Counted from the stretch's first letter, positions 34,898-44,523 are shown. The stretch: 64,000 nucleotides of DNA from Solibacillus sp. R5-41 (GCF_002736105.1 NZ_CP024123.1:3650001-3714000); one strand, 5' to 3'. Numbers and translations are program-made. Notes: generated by a model not told the origin, from the letters alone.

Positions 34898-36010
34898 CTA
34901 GTATGGTAAACGGATTAAAAGCTCAGTACCCTTTCCAATTTCACTGACCCAATCAGCTGTGCCACCAACTGCATTAGCTCGGTCTTTAATTGATTGTAGT
35001 CCTAGTGATGGTATTTCATTGTGAGCTTCCATATAAAAACCGCGCCCTTTATCTTTCACGACAAGCAATACATCTGTTGCTGTAACGGTTACATAAAGCT
35101 GTGCTGACATCACACCAGAATGACGACGAACATTATTTAGCGCTTCCTGTGTAGTGCGAAATAAAGTTTCTTCTACACGCGACGGAAATTGAATGACACC
35201 TGACACATTAACAGAAAGATGAAGACCGAGCATATCTGCATAAATTTTGATTGCTTCTATTAATCCACTTTCTAACCCTCTAGGTCGTAGTTGCCAAATC
35301 AATGCACGCATTTCCGTTAGTGCCTCTTGTGTCAGTTGCTGAATATCTTTAAATGTTTCTTTAATTTCCACTTGTTCACTCATTTCGATGCCAGCTCGAG
35401 CGGTTAAAGTAACTGAAAATAGGAGCTGGTTAACGGAATCATGTAAATCACGTGCGAGACGATTCCGCTCTTGCACAAGGGCAATTTCCTGCTGCTCATT
35501 TGTTAAATAAATTCGTTTTATAGCAGAGCCCATTTGGAATGCAACAGATTCGAGTAAATCCAATTCTTCCTCCGAGAATCGAACGGTATTACGTGATGCG
35601 ACATTTAATAATCCAAAACGTTCTTGTCCAGATTGCAATGTCACCGTTGCATGATGCGTAATATTATCGTTGTCACCTATGTTCGCTTCAATCGCACTTT
35701 CAATTCGTTGACATTCTATAATATTGGAAGCCTTTTCGAGCTCATTGTTTCGGTAGCGCGAAACACACCAGCAACCACCTCGTTTTAAATGCTGACACTC
35801 ATTAAATGCTAATGCATCGGGTAAATTTTGTTTTACTATAAGCTCGGGTTTTCCTTTTTTATCTATAAAGAATATCCAACCTGTATCAAATTTCGTTCCG
35901 CTTAAAAATTTGGACAATGCACCATTTAGCATCGGAATCATTTCTGTTTCGTCATTTAATAATTCTGCGATTTCTTTTAAAATAGTAATATTTGAATGAT
36001 CATTATTCAC
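34898..36010 (-). CDS. GAF-domain redox sensor histidine kinase (YhcY/AirS-like)
   Basis: A 370-aa soluble kinase with no membrane segments. The GAF domain (about 25-168) contains four cysteines, C72, C80, C82 and C100 (ECQHLKRGGCWCV; NIIECQRIE). In S. aureus AirS an equivalent four-cysteine GAF carries a [2Fe-2S] cluster sensing oxygen and redox state. HisKA_3 with phospho-acceptor His190 (LARDLHDSVNQLLF), then an HATPase domain (TTQEALNNVRRHS; KDKGRGF; GLQSIKDRA). It signals to the adjacent LuxR regulator. Fe-S binding here is inferred from residue conservation. Confidence 0.9.
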   Translation of the reverse strand: MNNDHSNITILKEIAELLNDETEMIPMLNGALSKFLSGTKFDTGWIFFIDKKGKPELIVKQNLPDALAFNECQHLKRGGCWCVSRYRNNELEKASNIIECQRIESAIEANIGDNDNITHHATVTLQSGQERFGLLNVASRNTVRFSEEELDLLESVAFQMGSAIKRIYLTNEQQEIALVQERNRLARDLHDSVNQLLFSVTLTARAGIEMSEQVEIKETFKDIQQLTQEALTEMRALIWQLRPRGLESGLIEAIKIYADMLGLHLSVNVSGVIQFPSRVEETLFRTTQEALNNVRRHSGVMSAQLYVTVTATDVLLVVKDKGRGFYMEAHNEIPSLGLQSIKDRANAVGGTADWVSEIGKGTELLIRLPY

Positions 36011-36154
36011 TTCGCATTCCGCCCTTTATTCTATTTCCTTTATCATAACATTGAGCATTTCTTTGATGCATTGCTTTCTTCCTCATACTTTTGGATGAAT
36101 CTTACTTTAATTTGTTTCCTACATATAGCATTAGTACTTACTCAACACGCATAA

Positions 36155-36188
36155 GAGGGCATTTTCTCTGAAATCAAAATGCCCTTTT
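36155..36188 (-). terminator. Terminator of yhcX
   Basis: AGGGCATTTT/AAAATGCCCT just beyond the yhcX stop. Confidence 0.65.
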
Positions 36189-36201
36189 ACGTCGTTAATA
36201 T

Positions 36202-37743
36202 TTATTTCAAATAATCCACGCGGTACACATCATGGCGGCGGTCTTTTAAATGCTTGACTGTACCGTCTTGGCGTTGGCGGCGTAAAATTTCTAAATCCAC
36301 ATCTCCAATGAGCACCATTTCTAAATTAGGACTCGTCTCTCCCACGATACCATCACGGGCAAATTCAAAATCACTCGGTGCAAAAATACCTGATTGTGCA
36401 TATTGAATATCCATATTTTTCGTTTCTGGTAAATTTCCAACTGTCCCCGATATGACCGTATAAATTTGATTTTCAACCGCGCGTGCCTGAGCACAATAGC
36501 GTACGCGTAAATACCCTTGACGATCTTCCGTACAAAACGGAGTGAAAATAATATTGGCCCCCATATCCGTTGCAATTCGAGCAAGTTCTGGAAACTCAAT
36601 ATCATAGCAAATTTGAATCGCTATTTTCCCGCAATCTGTATCAAACACTTCTACCCGATCACCACTACTAATCCCCCACCATTTCCGTTCATTCGGTGTA
36701 ATATGCACTTTATATTGCTTTTCAATTGTTCCATCCCTTCTAAATAAATAGGCAATATTATAAATTTCTTCATCCTCTTCCTCTACAAAATGAGAACCCC
36801 CAATAATGTTTACGTTGTAACGCACAGCTAAATTTGTAAAAAGTTCGATATATTGTGGTGTATATTTTGTCAGCTTTCGTACTGCTTGTGAGGGTGACTT
36901 TTCATTTAATAGGCTCATTAATTGCGTTGTAAAGATTTCTGGGAATACGACAAAATCAGAACCTGCATCTGAGCCCACATCCACGAAATATTCGCACTGC
37001 TTTGCAAAATCATCAAAAGATTCAATCTTACGCATCATGTATTGCACGACACAAATACGGACAGGATAGCTCGTTTTAAAATGGCGCTTTGACTGCGGCC
37101 TGTAATCGACATTATTCCATTCCATTAACGTCGCATATTTCCCTGACGCTACATCATCGCTCAAATAATTTTGATTAATACGCATTAAAATAAAATCATT
37201 CATCATTTGGAATGTTAATACAGGATCATATATTTTGTGCCGGCTTACCGCATCTACATATTCACGAGGACTCAATTCTTCTTTATGAATGTGATAATTC
37301 GGGATTCGCCCTCCGATAATGATGGATTTTAAATTAAGGGTCCGTGCCAGTTCCTTCCTTGCCTCATATAAACGTTGCCCAATTTTCATCCGACGATATT
37401 CGGGATGGACCATTACCTCAATCCCATATAAGTTATAGCCAATCGGGTCATGATTCGTAATAAAGCCATTATTCGTGATGTCGTTCCATGTATGACGATC
37501 ATCGTATTCATCAAAATTAATTCGTAAGGCCGAGCAAGAACCAATTACCTTCCCGTCCAGCTCTGCGATAATTTGCCCTTCTGGAAAAATTGTTAAATGG
37601 CTGTGTAAATGAGCACGTTGCCATGGCTCCATTCCAGGAAAGGAAAGTCGCTGAATTTCTAAAATCGCATCAATATCCTCAAGCGTCATATTGCGAATAA
37701 TCATTGGTTTTTCAAACTTTTCAATGTCTAACGCATCTGTCAT
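36202..37743 (-). CDS. yhcX: YhcX: GNAT domain fused to nitrilase-family amidohydrolase
   Basis: A 513-aa bifunctional protein. The N-terminal GNAT domain (about 12-195) has acetyl-CoA loop RRMKIGQRLYEARK. The C-terminal carbon-nitrogen hydrolase (about 225-510) has the Glu-Lys-Cys triad in FPEIFT, YKVHITPNE and IQICYDIEFPE. The fusion and its place beside the yhcYZ two-component pair match B. subtilis yhcX. The amide substrate is unknown; acetylation and amide hydrolysis may act on one metabolite. Confidence 0.92.
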   Translation of the reverse strand: MTDALDIEKFEKPMIIRNMTLEDIDAILEIQRLSFPGMEPWQRAHLHSHLTIFPEGQIIAELDGKVIGSCSALRINFDEYDDRHTWNDITNNGFITNHDPIGYNLYGIEVMVHPEYRRMKIGQRLYEARKELARTLNLKSIIIGGRIPNYHIHKEELSPREYVDAVSRHKIYDPVLTFQMMNDFILMRINQNYLSDDVASGKYATLMEWNNVDYRPQSKRHFKTSYPVRICVVQYMMRKIESFDDFAKQCEYFVDVGSDAGSDFVVFPEIFTTQLMSLLNEKSPSQAVRKLTKYTPQYIELFTNLAVRYNVNIIGGSHFVEEEDEEIYNIAYLFRRDGTIEKQYKVHITPNERKWWGISSGDRVEVFDTDCGKIAIQICYDIEFPELARIATDMGANIIFTPFCTEDRQGYLRVRYCAQARAVENQIYTVISGTVGNLPETKNMDIQYAQSGIFAPSDFEFARDGIVGETSPNLEMVLIGDVDLEILRRQRQDGTVKHLKDRRHDVYRVDYLK

Positions 37744-37872
37744 AAAATATCTCTCCTTCTCATTTGTAAAAAGATCTCTTTGTTATTTATACCCACTAAT
37801 CGTAACAATTTACTTCTTTTCGAATTCAAACTATAATAAAATAGGGTTAAATTTATTATTAGGAGTCTGTTT

Positions 37873-38298
37873 ATGACAAAAAAACTAGAAAATGCCCTAT
37901 TGATGATATGGGTTGTTGCATTAATGGCTACACTTGGCTCACTCTATTTTTCTGAAATTCGAAGCTATGAACCTTGTGAACTTTGTTGGTATCAACGCAT
38001 TATTATGTATCCAATCGTCCTTATTTCTACGATTGCTATTATCCAAAAAAATGCTCGAATCGCTTTAACTACAGCTATATTTGCATGTATTGGCGCTGCA
38101 ACGTCTTTATATCACTACGGCTTACAAAAGCTTACATTCCTGCAAGATAGTGCACCTGCATGCGGACGCGTTCCATGTACAGGTCAGTATATAAACTGGT
38201 TTGGCTTTATAACCATTCCATTTTTAGCGCTAACTGCTTTCGTATTGATCGCAGCAATCAGTTTTTATATGCTAAAAGTTATTAAGGAGGAAAAATAA
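37873..38298 (+). CDS. bdbC: Disulfide bond formation protein BdbC (DsbB family)
   Basis: A 141-aa four-helix membrane protein that reoxidises a thiol oxidase using quinone. First cysteine pair CELC (C35, C38) follows helix 1, and second pair C97 and C102 (ACGRVPC) lies in the second periplasm-side loop. Length and motifs match BdbC (138 aa). Its stop is next to the start of the thioredoxin-fold partner, so the two form an operon. Confidence 0.93.
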   Translation: MTKKLENALLMIWVVALMATLGSLYFSEIRSYEPCELCWYQRIIMYPIVLISTIAIIQKNARIALTTAIFACIGAATSLYHYGLQKLTFLQDSAPACGRVPCTGQYINWFGFITIPFLALTAFVLIAAISFYMLKVIKEEK

Positions 38299-38299
38299 T

Positions 38300-38770
38300 A
38301 TGAAAAAATTAGCCCTTTTCGGCGGGATTATCGTTATTTTATTCGTTGCCATTATTATCTTGACAAATAAATCAAACGAAGCAAAATTAGAAGGTAATCC
38401 ATACGGAACAAAAGATTTAAAACAATCCACAATTGATCAATTAAGTGATAAAAACTATCAAAATATTATTTTACCGGATGAATTGGCTAAAAAAATCGAG
38501 TCTGGTGAAGGCGTGGTCGGCTACTTCTTTAGTCCGGAATGTTCACACTGTAAAAACTATACGCCTAAACTAATGCCAATCGCTAAAAAGCTAGACGTCA
38601 AAGTCAATCAATTAAACGTGCTTGAATACCCAGAACAATGGGACAAATATGCACTTGAAGCAACACCAACATTAATTTACTTTGAAGATGGTAAAGAAGT
38701 TGCCCGTTTAACAGGTGATGCACCAGATGAAACAACAAATCAATTTTTCAACGATGTTATTTTAAAATAA
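38300..38770 (+). CDS. Membrane-anchored thioredoxin-fold thiol oxidoreductase (BdbA-like)
   Basis: A 156-aa protein. An N-terminal anchor (LALFGGIIVILFVAIIILT) is followed by a thioredoxin domain with active site CSHC (C81, C84) and cis-Pro in ATPTLIYFEDG. The Ser-His dipeptide between the cysteines is oxidase-leaning (DsbA has PH). AAGGAGG precedes the ATG inside the end of bdbC. It is the likely redox partner of BdbC for forming disulfides outside the membrane. Confidence 0.85.
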   Translation: MKKLALFGGIIVILFVAIIILTNKSNEAKLEGNPYGTKDLKQSTIDQLSDKNYQNIILPDELAKKIESGEGVVGYFFSPECSHCKNYTPKLMPIAKKLDVKVNQLNVLEYPEQWDKYALEATPTLIYFEDGKEVARLTGDAPDETTNQFFNDVILK

Positions 38771-38778
38771 TGAAATAA

Positions 38779-38812
38779 GAAAAATCGTGTTCTTGATCGA
38801 GCACGATTTTTC
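38779..38812 (+). terminator. Hairpin between the bdb genes and the pseudouridine synthase gene
   Basis: AAAAATCGTG/CACGATTTTT ending 2-3 nt before the next ribosome binding site. It could terminate or attenuate. Confidence 0.6.
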
Positions 38813-38829
38813 ATTTGGAGGAAATATAT

Positions 38830-39663
38830 ATGTTCACATATGAAGTTGTACAAGAAGGACTTACGGTAGAAGATTTACTACGCTCAAATTGGCGTTTAGG
38901 GAAAAAAATCGTTCATGAGCTACGCATGGCAAAGGCTGTAACTGTAAATGGTGAGCCGATTTTATGGAAAGATCCTTTAAAAGAAGGCACGATTTTAAAT
39001 TTCGCATTTGAAATGCCAACATCAAACTATATACCGACTGATAGCTGCGATGTTACGATTCGCTATGAAGATGAGCATTGCTTAATCGTTTCGAAACCTA
39101 AAGGAATGGCGACACACCCTAATGAGGCAACAGACCGCAATACATGTATGAACCATGTTATGAAGCATATTCAAGATCAAGGTGGACAATATGCCGAACA
39201 CGTACATCGTCTAGATCAAGGTACGAAAGGTTTACTACTCATTGCAAAACATCCTATTGCAAAATCAATTTTCGACCGCATGATTGAAGAAAAGACAATA
39301 ACTCGCACATACGCTGCAGAAGTACAGGGCAATATTCGTTCGGACAGTGGTAAAATCAATGCATCCATTGGTAAAGACCGTCATCATAGCTCACGCCGTG
39401 TTGTTTCAGATAGCGGACAGCATGCCGTTACGCACTATGAAGTGATTAATCGCTATAAAGGCACTTGCGTTGTTCACTTAGTATTAGAAACAGGTCGCAC
39501 GCATCAAATCCGTGTGCATATGGCGCATTTAGGTCACCCTATTGTTGGCGACATCATGTACGGTGCACGTGAAATAAGCTCTGGCGGTTACGAGCTTCAT
39601 GCCATCCAACTTGAATTTGATCATCCGTTTTTAAATAAACTCATTGTTGTAAAAGACGTTTAA
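38830..39663 (+). CDS. RluA-family RNA pseudouridine synthase (YhcT-like)
   Basis: A 277-aa enzyme with catalytic motif HVHRLDQGTKGLLLIAK (Asp), binding loop SKPKGMATHPN, and C-terminal ETGRTHQIRVHMAHLGHPIV of RluA/RluD enzymes. An S4-like N-terminal region (RSNWRLGKKIVHEL) is present. It converts uridine to pseudouridine in rRNA or tRNA; the target site is unknown. The ATG at 38830 has TGGAGGAAA upstream; the ATG at 38815 has none. Confidence 0.9.
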   Translation: MFTYEVVQEGLTVEDLLRSNWRLGKKIVHELRMAKAVTVNGEPILWKDPLKEGTILNFAFEMPTSNYIPTDSCDVTIRYEDEHCLIVSKPKGMATHPNEATDRNTCMNHVMKHIQDQGGQYAEHVHRLDQGTKGLLLIAKHPIAKSIFDRMIEEKTITRTYAAEVQGNIRSDSGKINASIGKDRHHSSRRVVSDSGQHAVTHYEVINRYKGTCVVHLVLETGRTHQIRVHMAHLGHPIVGDIMYGAREISSGGYELHAIQLEFDHPFLNKLIVVKDV

Positions 39664-39668
39664 GTATG

Positions 39669-39707
39669 AAAAGAGGGAATCGCTAATTAAGCGACTCCCT
39701 CTTTTTT
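39669..39707. terminator. Terminator between the pseudouridine synthase and PH-like genes
   Basis: AAAGAGGGA-TCGCT / AGCGA-TCCCTCTTT with T-run; genes converge here. Confidence 0.82.
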
Positions 39708-40246
39708 TCACGTTCAATAAATGCTACATCATAGCTCACTGCGGCATTATATAATTTTTGTTGCTCATCAGTCGTATATTGACCATTTTGCTCTATGACA
39801 AACTGCGTCCCATCGCGCATCGTAAATGTATACGAGCCAAAATCCCCTACTACATATTCATAAACGACTTCTTCAACATTTTCCCAAGCATAAACGCCCT
39901 TTTGCTCGTATTTTTTTATTACAATTTGCTCATTACTAATTAAATAATAACTCATTGACGAAATGTATAAAGTTGCGAATCCACCTATTAGGAAAAAGGC
40001 AAACAAGCTATACGTCACTTTATTGCGTTTAATAATCGGAATAATACATGCAATGATAAGTAAAATGCAGGCGATTATTATCCAGTAAAAATTATTTGGA
40101 TTTGGATATAACACAATTCTTGCTGGATCAAAGTAAATGGTTTGCACAATGAATATTGGAAATAGCAAAACTAATAGCGGTGCGCTGATAACGACAAAAA
40201 CTGCAGCAATTATAAAAAATAACTTTGGCGAAAAATCCTTGAACAT
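39683..40246 (-). CDS. Membrane protein with PH-like C-terminal domain, unknown
   Basis: A 187-aa protein with three or four hydrophobic helices (about 6-28, 46-66, 72-92) and a C-terminal soluble region (SNEQIVIKKYEQKGVYAWEN; TFTMRDGTQFVIEQNG) like bacterial PH/YcxB-type folds. ATG at 40246 with GGGGGGA upstream. Its end overlaps the terminator. No specific function recognised. Confidence 0.6.
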   Translation of the reverse strand: MFKDFSPKLFFIIAAVFVVISAPLLVLLFPIFIVQTIYFDPARIVLYPNPNNFYWIIIACILLIIACIIPIIKRNKVTYSLFAFFLIGGFATLYISSMSYYLISNEQIVIKKYEQKGVYAWENVEEVVYEYVVGDFGSYTFTMRDGTQFVIEQNGQYTTDEQQKLYNAAVSYDVAFIEREKKRESLN

Positions 40247-40313
40247 CAAAATCCCCCCCTCGTATAATTTATATACGATCAAGAGGAACGGGAAGATTCA
40301 AAAAATTCTAAAA

Positions 40314-41144
40314 TTAAAAGTCGAATTTAAAGTTGTCTGGATTTTGACCGAATCGTTCATCGCGATTAAGCGCATCCAATTGTGCCATCGTTTCATTTGA
40401 TAATTCAAAATGGAATAGTTCTGTATTTTCTTTAATACGTGATGGTGTCACGGATTTTGGAATGATGATTACATCATGTTGCAAATGCCAACGTAAAATC
40501 ACTTGCGCTGGTGTCACTTCATACTGTTTAGCAATCGCTTGAATCGTTGCATCATTCAATACATTTCCTCGCCCTAGCGGTGACCATGCCGTTACTGCAA
40601 TATTTTGTTCCTTACAAAACGTTCGTAATGGCGCTTGAGTTAAATATGGATGCAACTCAATTTGATTGACCATTGGTGCCACATTTGCATTATTTAACAA
40701 TGCCTGTAAATGATGCTCGTGATGATTTGATACACCCGGTACACGAATTAACTTTTCATCATACAAACGCTCAATCGCACGATACGTATCTTCAAATTTA
40801 TCCAAAACAGGCCAATGCGTTAAATAAAGATCGACATAATCCATATTTAATTTTTTTAATGATGTTTCAAATGCTCGTAACGTATTGTCATAGCCTTGAT
40901 CACTATTCCATACTTTTGTCGTCACAAAAATTTCGTCACGTGCAATATTAGAATTACGAATCGCCTCTCCTACCTCTTCCTCATTGTAGTAAAGTGCTGC
41001 CGTATCAATTGCACGATAGCCTAGATGAAGCGCCGTTGTAATTGCTTGTACTGCTTCTTCCTTGTCCGTCATTTTAAATACGCCTAGCCCTACAAGTGGC
41101 ATTTCCACATCATTAGCAAGTGTGCGTTTCGATTGTAAATTCAT
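40314..41144 (-). CDS. Aldo/keto reductase (YvgN/YtbE-like)
   Basis: A 276-aa NADPH-dependent reductase with the catalytic tetrad Asp47, Tyr52 (AIDTAALYYNEEEVG), Lys77 (TTKVW) and His110 (LTHWP), and the NADPH loop IIPKSVTPSRIKEN. AKR5-type Bacillus homologues reduce methylglyoxal and other aldehydes. The usual GVSNF is GVSNHHEHH here. Monocistronic. Confidence 0.92.
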   Translation of the reverse strand: MNLQSKRTLANDVEMPLVGLGVFKMTDKEEAVQAITTALHLGYRAIDTAALYYNEEEVGEAIRNSNIARDEIFVTTKVWNSDQGYDNTLRAFETSLKKLNMDYVDLYLTHWPVLDKFEDTYRAIERLYDEKLIRVPGVSNHHEHHLQALLNNANVAPMVNQIELHPYLTQAPLRTFCKEQNIAVTAWSPLGRGNVLNDATIQAIAKQYEVTPAQVILRWHLQHDVIIIPKSVTPSRIKENTELFHFELSNETMAQLDALNRDERFGQNPDNFKFDF

Positions 41145-41227
41145 TTAAATCCCTCCAAAGATTAGAATATTTCCATTATAACCTTTATTTAAACTTCTTT
41201 AAATCGAAGGAAAATAAGCATAATCAC

Positions 41228-41285
41228 TTGCATCTTGGACAAAATACGAATAATATATTAATTGTTTTTTAAAATGTTCGTTTTT
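41228..41285 (+). promoter_or_regulatory. Promoter with PurBox-like pair upstream of purine permease
   Basis: Promoter TTGCAT (41228-41233), 17 nt, TAATAT (41251-41256). A CGAA core at 41247-41250 (AAATACGAATAAT) and an inverted TTCG at 41277-41280 (AATGTTCGTTTT) resemble the PurR PurBox pair AWWWCCGAACWWT in opposite orientation, 26 nt between cores. No guanine riboswitch is visible. Confidence 0.45.
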
Positions 41286-41300
41286 AGAAAGAAGGATTTT

Positions 41301-42602
41301 ATGTTTAAATTAAAGGAAAATAATACAACCGTTAAAACAGAATTATTTGCTGGTTTAACAACATTTTTAACGATGGCTTATATTATCGTGGTCAATCCAA
41401 TTATTTTGTCAGATGCCGGTGTGCCTATTGACCAAGTATTTATGGCGACAATTATTTCAGCAGTAATTGGTACAGTTTGGTTAGCAATTTTTGCAAACTA
41501 TCCGATTGCCATTGCACCTGGTATGGGTTTGAACGCTTATTTTACTTATACGGTCGTACTTTCATCCAATGGGCAAATTGATTATATTACAGCATTTTCA
41601 GCTGTATTTATTGCCGGGATTATTTTCATATTACTGAGTTTAACACCTTTCCGTGAAAAATTAATTTCAGCTATTCCAGAAAACTTAAAGCTGGCGATTA
41701 CGGCTGGGATTGGTTTATTCATCGCGTTTATCGGACTTCGCATGGCTAATATTATTGTAGCAAACGATTCGAATTTAGTGGCTCTTGGTGATTTAAGCTC
41801 TAGCTCAGTATTGCTAGCACTTTTTGGGCTAGCGGTGACAGTCGTTCTTATGGCTTTAAATGTGAATGGGGCTTTATTTATCGGTATGATTGCAACGACC
41901 ATTGTTGCCCTTATGACAGGTCAGCTTCATATTGATAAAGTTGTAGCAGTACCACATTTGCCAGAAGGAATTTTAGTTTGGAACCCGGTTGAAGCATTTA
42001 GTCAGGTTATCCAGTTTGGTTTATATGGCGTTATTTTCTCATTTATTTTAGTTACTTTATTTGATACGACTGGGACAATGATTGGTGTCGCTAAGCAGGC
42101 TGGTATTTTAAAAGATGGCAAGCTTCCTCGCGCTCGCAAAGCATTGCTCGCAGATTCAATCGCTACAACTGCTGGTTCAATGCTAGGAACAAGTCCTACG
42201 ACTGCTTACTTAGAATCAGGAGCTGGTGTGGCTGCTGGTGGCCGTACAGGATTAACTTCATTAACGGTTGCGGTACTTTTTCTTATTGCCTCATTTTTTG
42301 GACCGTTAGTAGCTTCCATTTCTGGCGTTGCAGCAATTACTTCTCCTGCACTAATTATTGTCGGGAGTTTAATGATTGGTGTCGTAAAAAATATTGAATG
42401 GCATAAATTCGAGGAGTCTTTCCCCGCGTTCTTAGTTATTTTAACGATGCCTTTAACAGCAAGTATTTCAACCGGTATTGCGCTTGGCTTCATTTCTTAT
42501 CCATTGCTACAACTCGTTAAAGGACAAGGAAAGAAAGTTCACCCGCTCCTATATATATTTGCAATTTTATTCGTTATTCAACTTGTTTTCATGCCACATT
42601 AA
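41301..42602 (+). CDS. NCS2/AzgA-type purine permease (PbuG/PbuO-like)
   Basis: A 433-aa permease with 12-14 helices. It has the family signatures GLTTFLTMAYIIVVNP, APGMGLNAYFTY and TSPTTAYLESGAGVAAGGRT. Homologues import guanine and hypoxanthine by proton symport. The ATG at 41301 has AAGAAGGA upstream; the frame is open to 41262 but that codon lies next to the PurBox. The regulatory region agrees with a purine role. Confidence 0.9.
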   Translation: MFKLKENNTTVKTELFAGLTTFLTMAYIIVVNPIILSDAGVPIDQVFMATIISAVIGTVWLAIFANYPIAIAPGMGLNAYFTYTVVLSSNGQIDYITAFSAVFIAGIIFILLSLTPFREKLISAIPENLKLAITAGIGLFIAFIGLRMANIIVANDSNLVALGDLSSSSVLLALFGLAVTVVLMALNVNGALFIGMIATTIVALMTGQLHIDKVVAVPHLPEGILVWNPVEAFSQVIQFGLYGVIFSFILVTLFDTTGTMIGVAKQAGILKDGKLPRARKALLADSIATTAGSMLGTSPTTAYLESGAGVAAGGRTGLTSLTVAVLFLIASFFGPLVASISGVAAITSPALIIVGSLMIGVVKNIEWHKFEESFPAFLVILTMPLTASISTGIALGFISYPLLQLVKGQGKKVHPLLYIFAILFVIQLVFMPH

Positions 42603-42637
42603 TTTCAAAAAAAGTACCCGTACACAGGGTCAACTTT

Positions 42638-42672
42638 AAAAACCCTCCAAAAGGAAATTTGGAGGGTTTTTT
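42638..42672 (+). terminator. Terminator of the purine permease gene
   Basis: AAAAACCCTCC/GGAGGGTTTTTT. Confidence 0.92.
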
Positions 42673-42790
42673 GTAGTTTACTAGAAAATATAAGTATATT
42701 TTAGTATAATTAAGTATACAGAAAATTCTTTCATCAGCATGAGGATTACTTTTTCTATTTCACTAACATTGATAGGGGAGTTGGTTAACT

Positions 42791-44404
42791 ATGATGGATA
42801 CGCAGTTAATTTTGACAGGATTTTTAAAACGAGCAGAGCGTTATTTTCCAAACAAGCAAATTATCTCACGTACAAGCCCAACAATAACACATCGCATTGC
42901 CTTTAAAGATTATGTAAAACGAACACGCCGTCTAGCAGATGCACTTAAAAATATCGGTATGACACGTGGTACGAAGGTTGGTACGTTCGGTTGGAACCAC
43001 CACCGTCATTTAGAAGCTTATTTTGCGATTCCATGTAGTGGTGCCATTTTACACACAATTAATATTCGTTTAGCCCCCGAGCATATTGTATACATCATTA
43101 ATCATGCTGAAGATGAAATTTTATTAATTGATGAAGATTTATTCCCGTTAGTTGAACCTGCTTTAGCACACTTAAAATCGGTGAAACATATTATCATAAT
43201 GGGTGATAGTTTAGGTGTACCAACATCTAGTTTCCCAAATGTGCATAACTATGAGCAATTACTTCAGGAGGCAGATGAAAATTTCGAGTTTCCTGAAGAT
43301 ATAGATGAATATTCGCAAGCAGGTATGTGCTATACCTCTGCAACAACAGGCATGCCTAAAGGTGTTGTTTATACACACCGCAGTATTGTACTCCACAGTA
43401 TAGCGCTTGGTCTTGCCGAATCCTTTGCTCTCAAGGAAAATGATGTTGCATTACCTGTAGTACCAATGTTCCATGTAAATGCTTGGGGCTTACCTTTTGC
43501 TGCCATAAACTATGGGGCAAATCTCGTATTACCAGGTCCTATGTTCACACCGGCTTTACTGCTTGATTTAATCGAACAAGAAAAAGTAACGCTTGCTGCA
43601 GGTGTTCCAACAATTTGGCTTGGCGTACTTGCTGAACAAGAAAGACAGGCGCGTGATTTATCTTCTCTTCGCCAAATTATTTCTGGTGGTTCCGCATCAC
43701 CAAAAGGGTTAATCCAAGCATTTATTGAAAAATTAGGTGTTCCTTATGTGAATGCATATGGGATGACTGAAACTTCACCTTTAGTAAGTATGTCTCACCC
43801 AACATCTGAAATGGACAATTACTCAGCCGATGAACTATTAGATTTACGCGTAACGCAAGGTTTAACTTCTTCTTTAATTGAGACGGAAGTCGTAAATGAA
43901 AATGGTCCTGTTCCAAATGATGGTCAAACAATGGGTGAACTACGAATTCGCGGACCGTGGATTGCTTCCGAATATTATAAGGATGAGCGCACAGTTGACT
44001 CATTCCGTGATGGTTGGCTCTATACAGGAGATATCGCCGTCTTAACAAAAGAGGGCTATATTAAAATTACAGATCGTACAAAAGATTTAATTAAATCAGG
44101 CGGCGAATGGATTTCTTCGGTGGATTTAGAGAATGCCCTAATGTCTCATCCTGCCGTTTTTGAAGCAGCAGTTATCGCGGTACCACATCCAAAATGGCAA
44201 GAACGTCCACTTGCATGCGTTGTATTAAAAGAAAATGCACATGCAGGTAAAGACGAATTAATTGCGCATCTTGAAAACGATTTTGCGAAATGGTCCCTAC
44301 CAGATGATGTTGTATTCTTAAAGGAAATTCCTAAAACATCCGTTGGGAAGTTTTTAAAGGCGAAGCTTCGTGAAGACTTAAAAGATTATGAAGTTCCACT
44401 TTGA
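42791..44404 (+). CDS. Medium/long-chain acyl-CoA ligase (AMP-forming)
   Basis: A 537-aa ANL-superfamily enzyme. P-loop YTSATTGMPKGVVYTHRS at about 181-198, core VNAYGMTETSPLVS, adenylate contact GWLYTGDIA, and C-terminal hinge ITDRTKDLIKSGGEWIS with catalytic Lys in KTSVGKFLK. It resembles AlkK/LcfA-like ligases that activate fatty acids for beta-oxidation. ATG with GGGGAGTTGG upstream. The substrate chain length is inferred. Confidence 0.9.
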   Translation: MMDTQLILTGFLKRAERYFPNKQIISRTSPTITHRIAFKDYVKRTRRLADALKNIGMTRGTKVGTFGWNHHRHLEAYFAIPCSGAILHTINIRLAPEHIVYIINHAEDEILLIDEDLFPLVEPALAHLKSVKHIIIMGDSLGVPTSSFPNVHNYEQLLQEADENFEFPEDIDEYSQAGMCYTSATTGMPKGVVYTHRSIVLHSIALGLAESFALKENDVALPVVPMFHVNAWGLPFAAINYGANLVLPGPMFTPALLLDLIEQEKVTLAAGVPTIWLGVLAEQERQARDLSSLRQIISGGSASPKGLIQAFIEKLGVPYVNAYGMTETSPLVSMSHPTSEMDNYSADELLDLRVTQGLTSSLIETEVVNENGPVPNDGQTMGELRIRGPWIASEYYKDERTVDSFRDGWLYTGDIAVLTKEGYIKITDRTKDLIKSGGEWISSVDLENALMSHPAVFEAAVIAVPHPKWQERPLACVVLKENAHAGKDELIAHLENDFAKWSLPDDVVFLKEIPKTSVGKFLKAKLREDLKDYEVPL

Positions 44405-44485
44405 TAAATTCATTAAATGAGTAAAATGATATTCTTTCTTCTATAAATTTTCGTCAAAATTCATATAATATTAACAACAATTTAG

Positions 44486-44518
44486 AATAGCACATTAGCC
44501 ACAAACTAATGTGCTATT
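44486..44518. terminator. Convergent hairpin after the acyl-CoA ligase gene
   Basis: A 13-bp perfect stem AATAGCACATTAG/CTAATGTGCTATT without a direct T-run. It probably separates the two convergent genes. Confidence 0.5.
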
Positions 44519-44523
44519 CTACA

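Noticed and set aside
41582-41902. Minus-strand open frames inside the purine permease gene
   Set aside because: Antisense shadows of a membrane protein gene; no ribosome binding sites.
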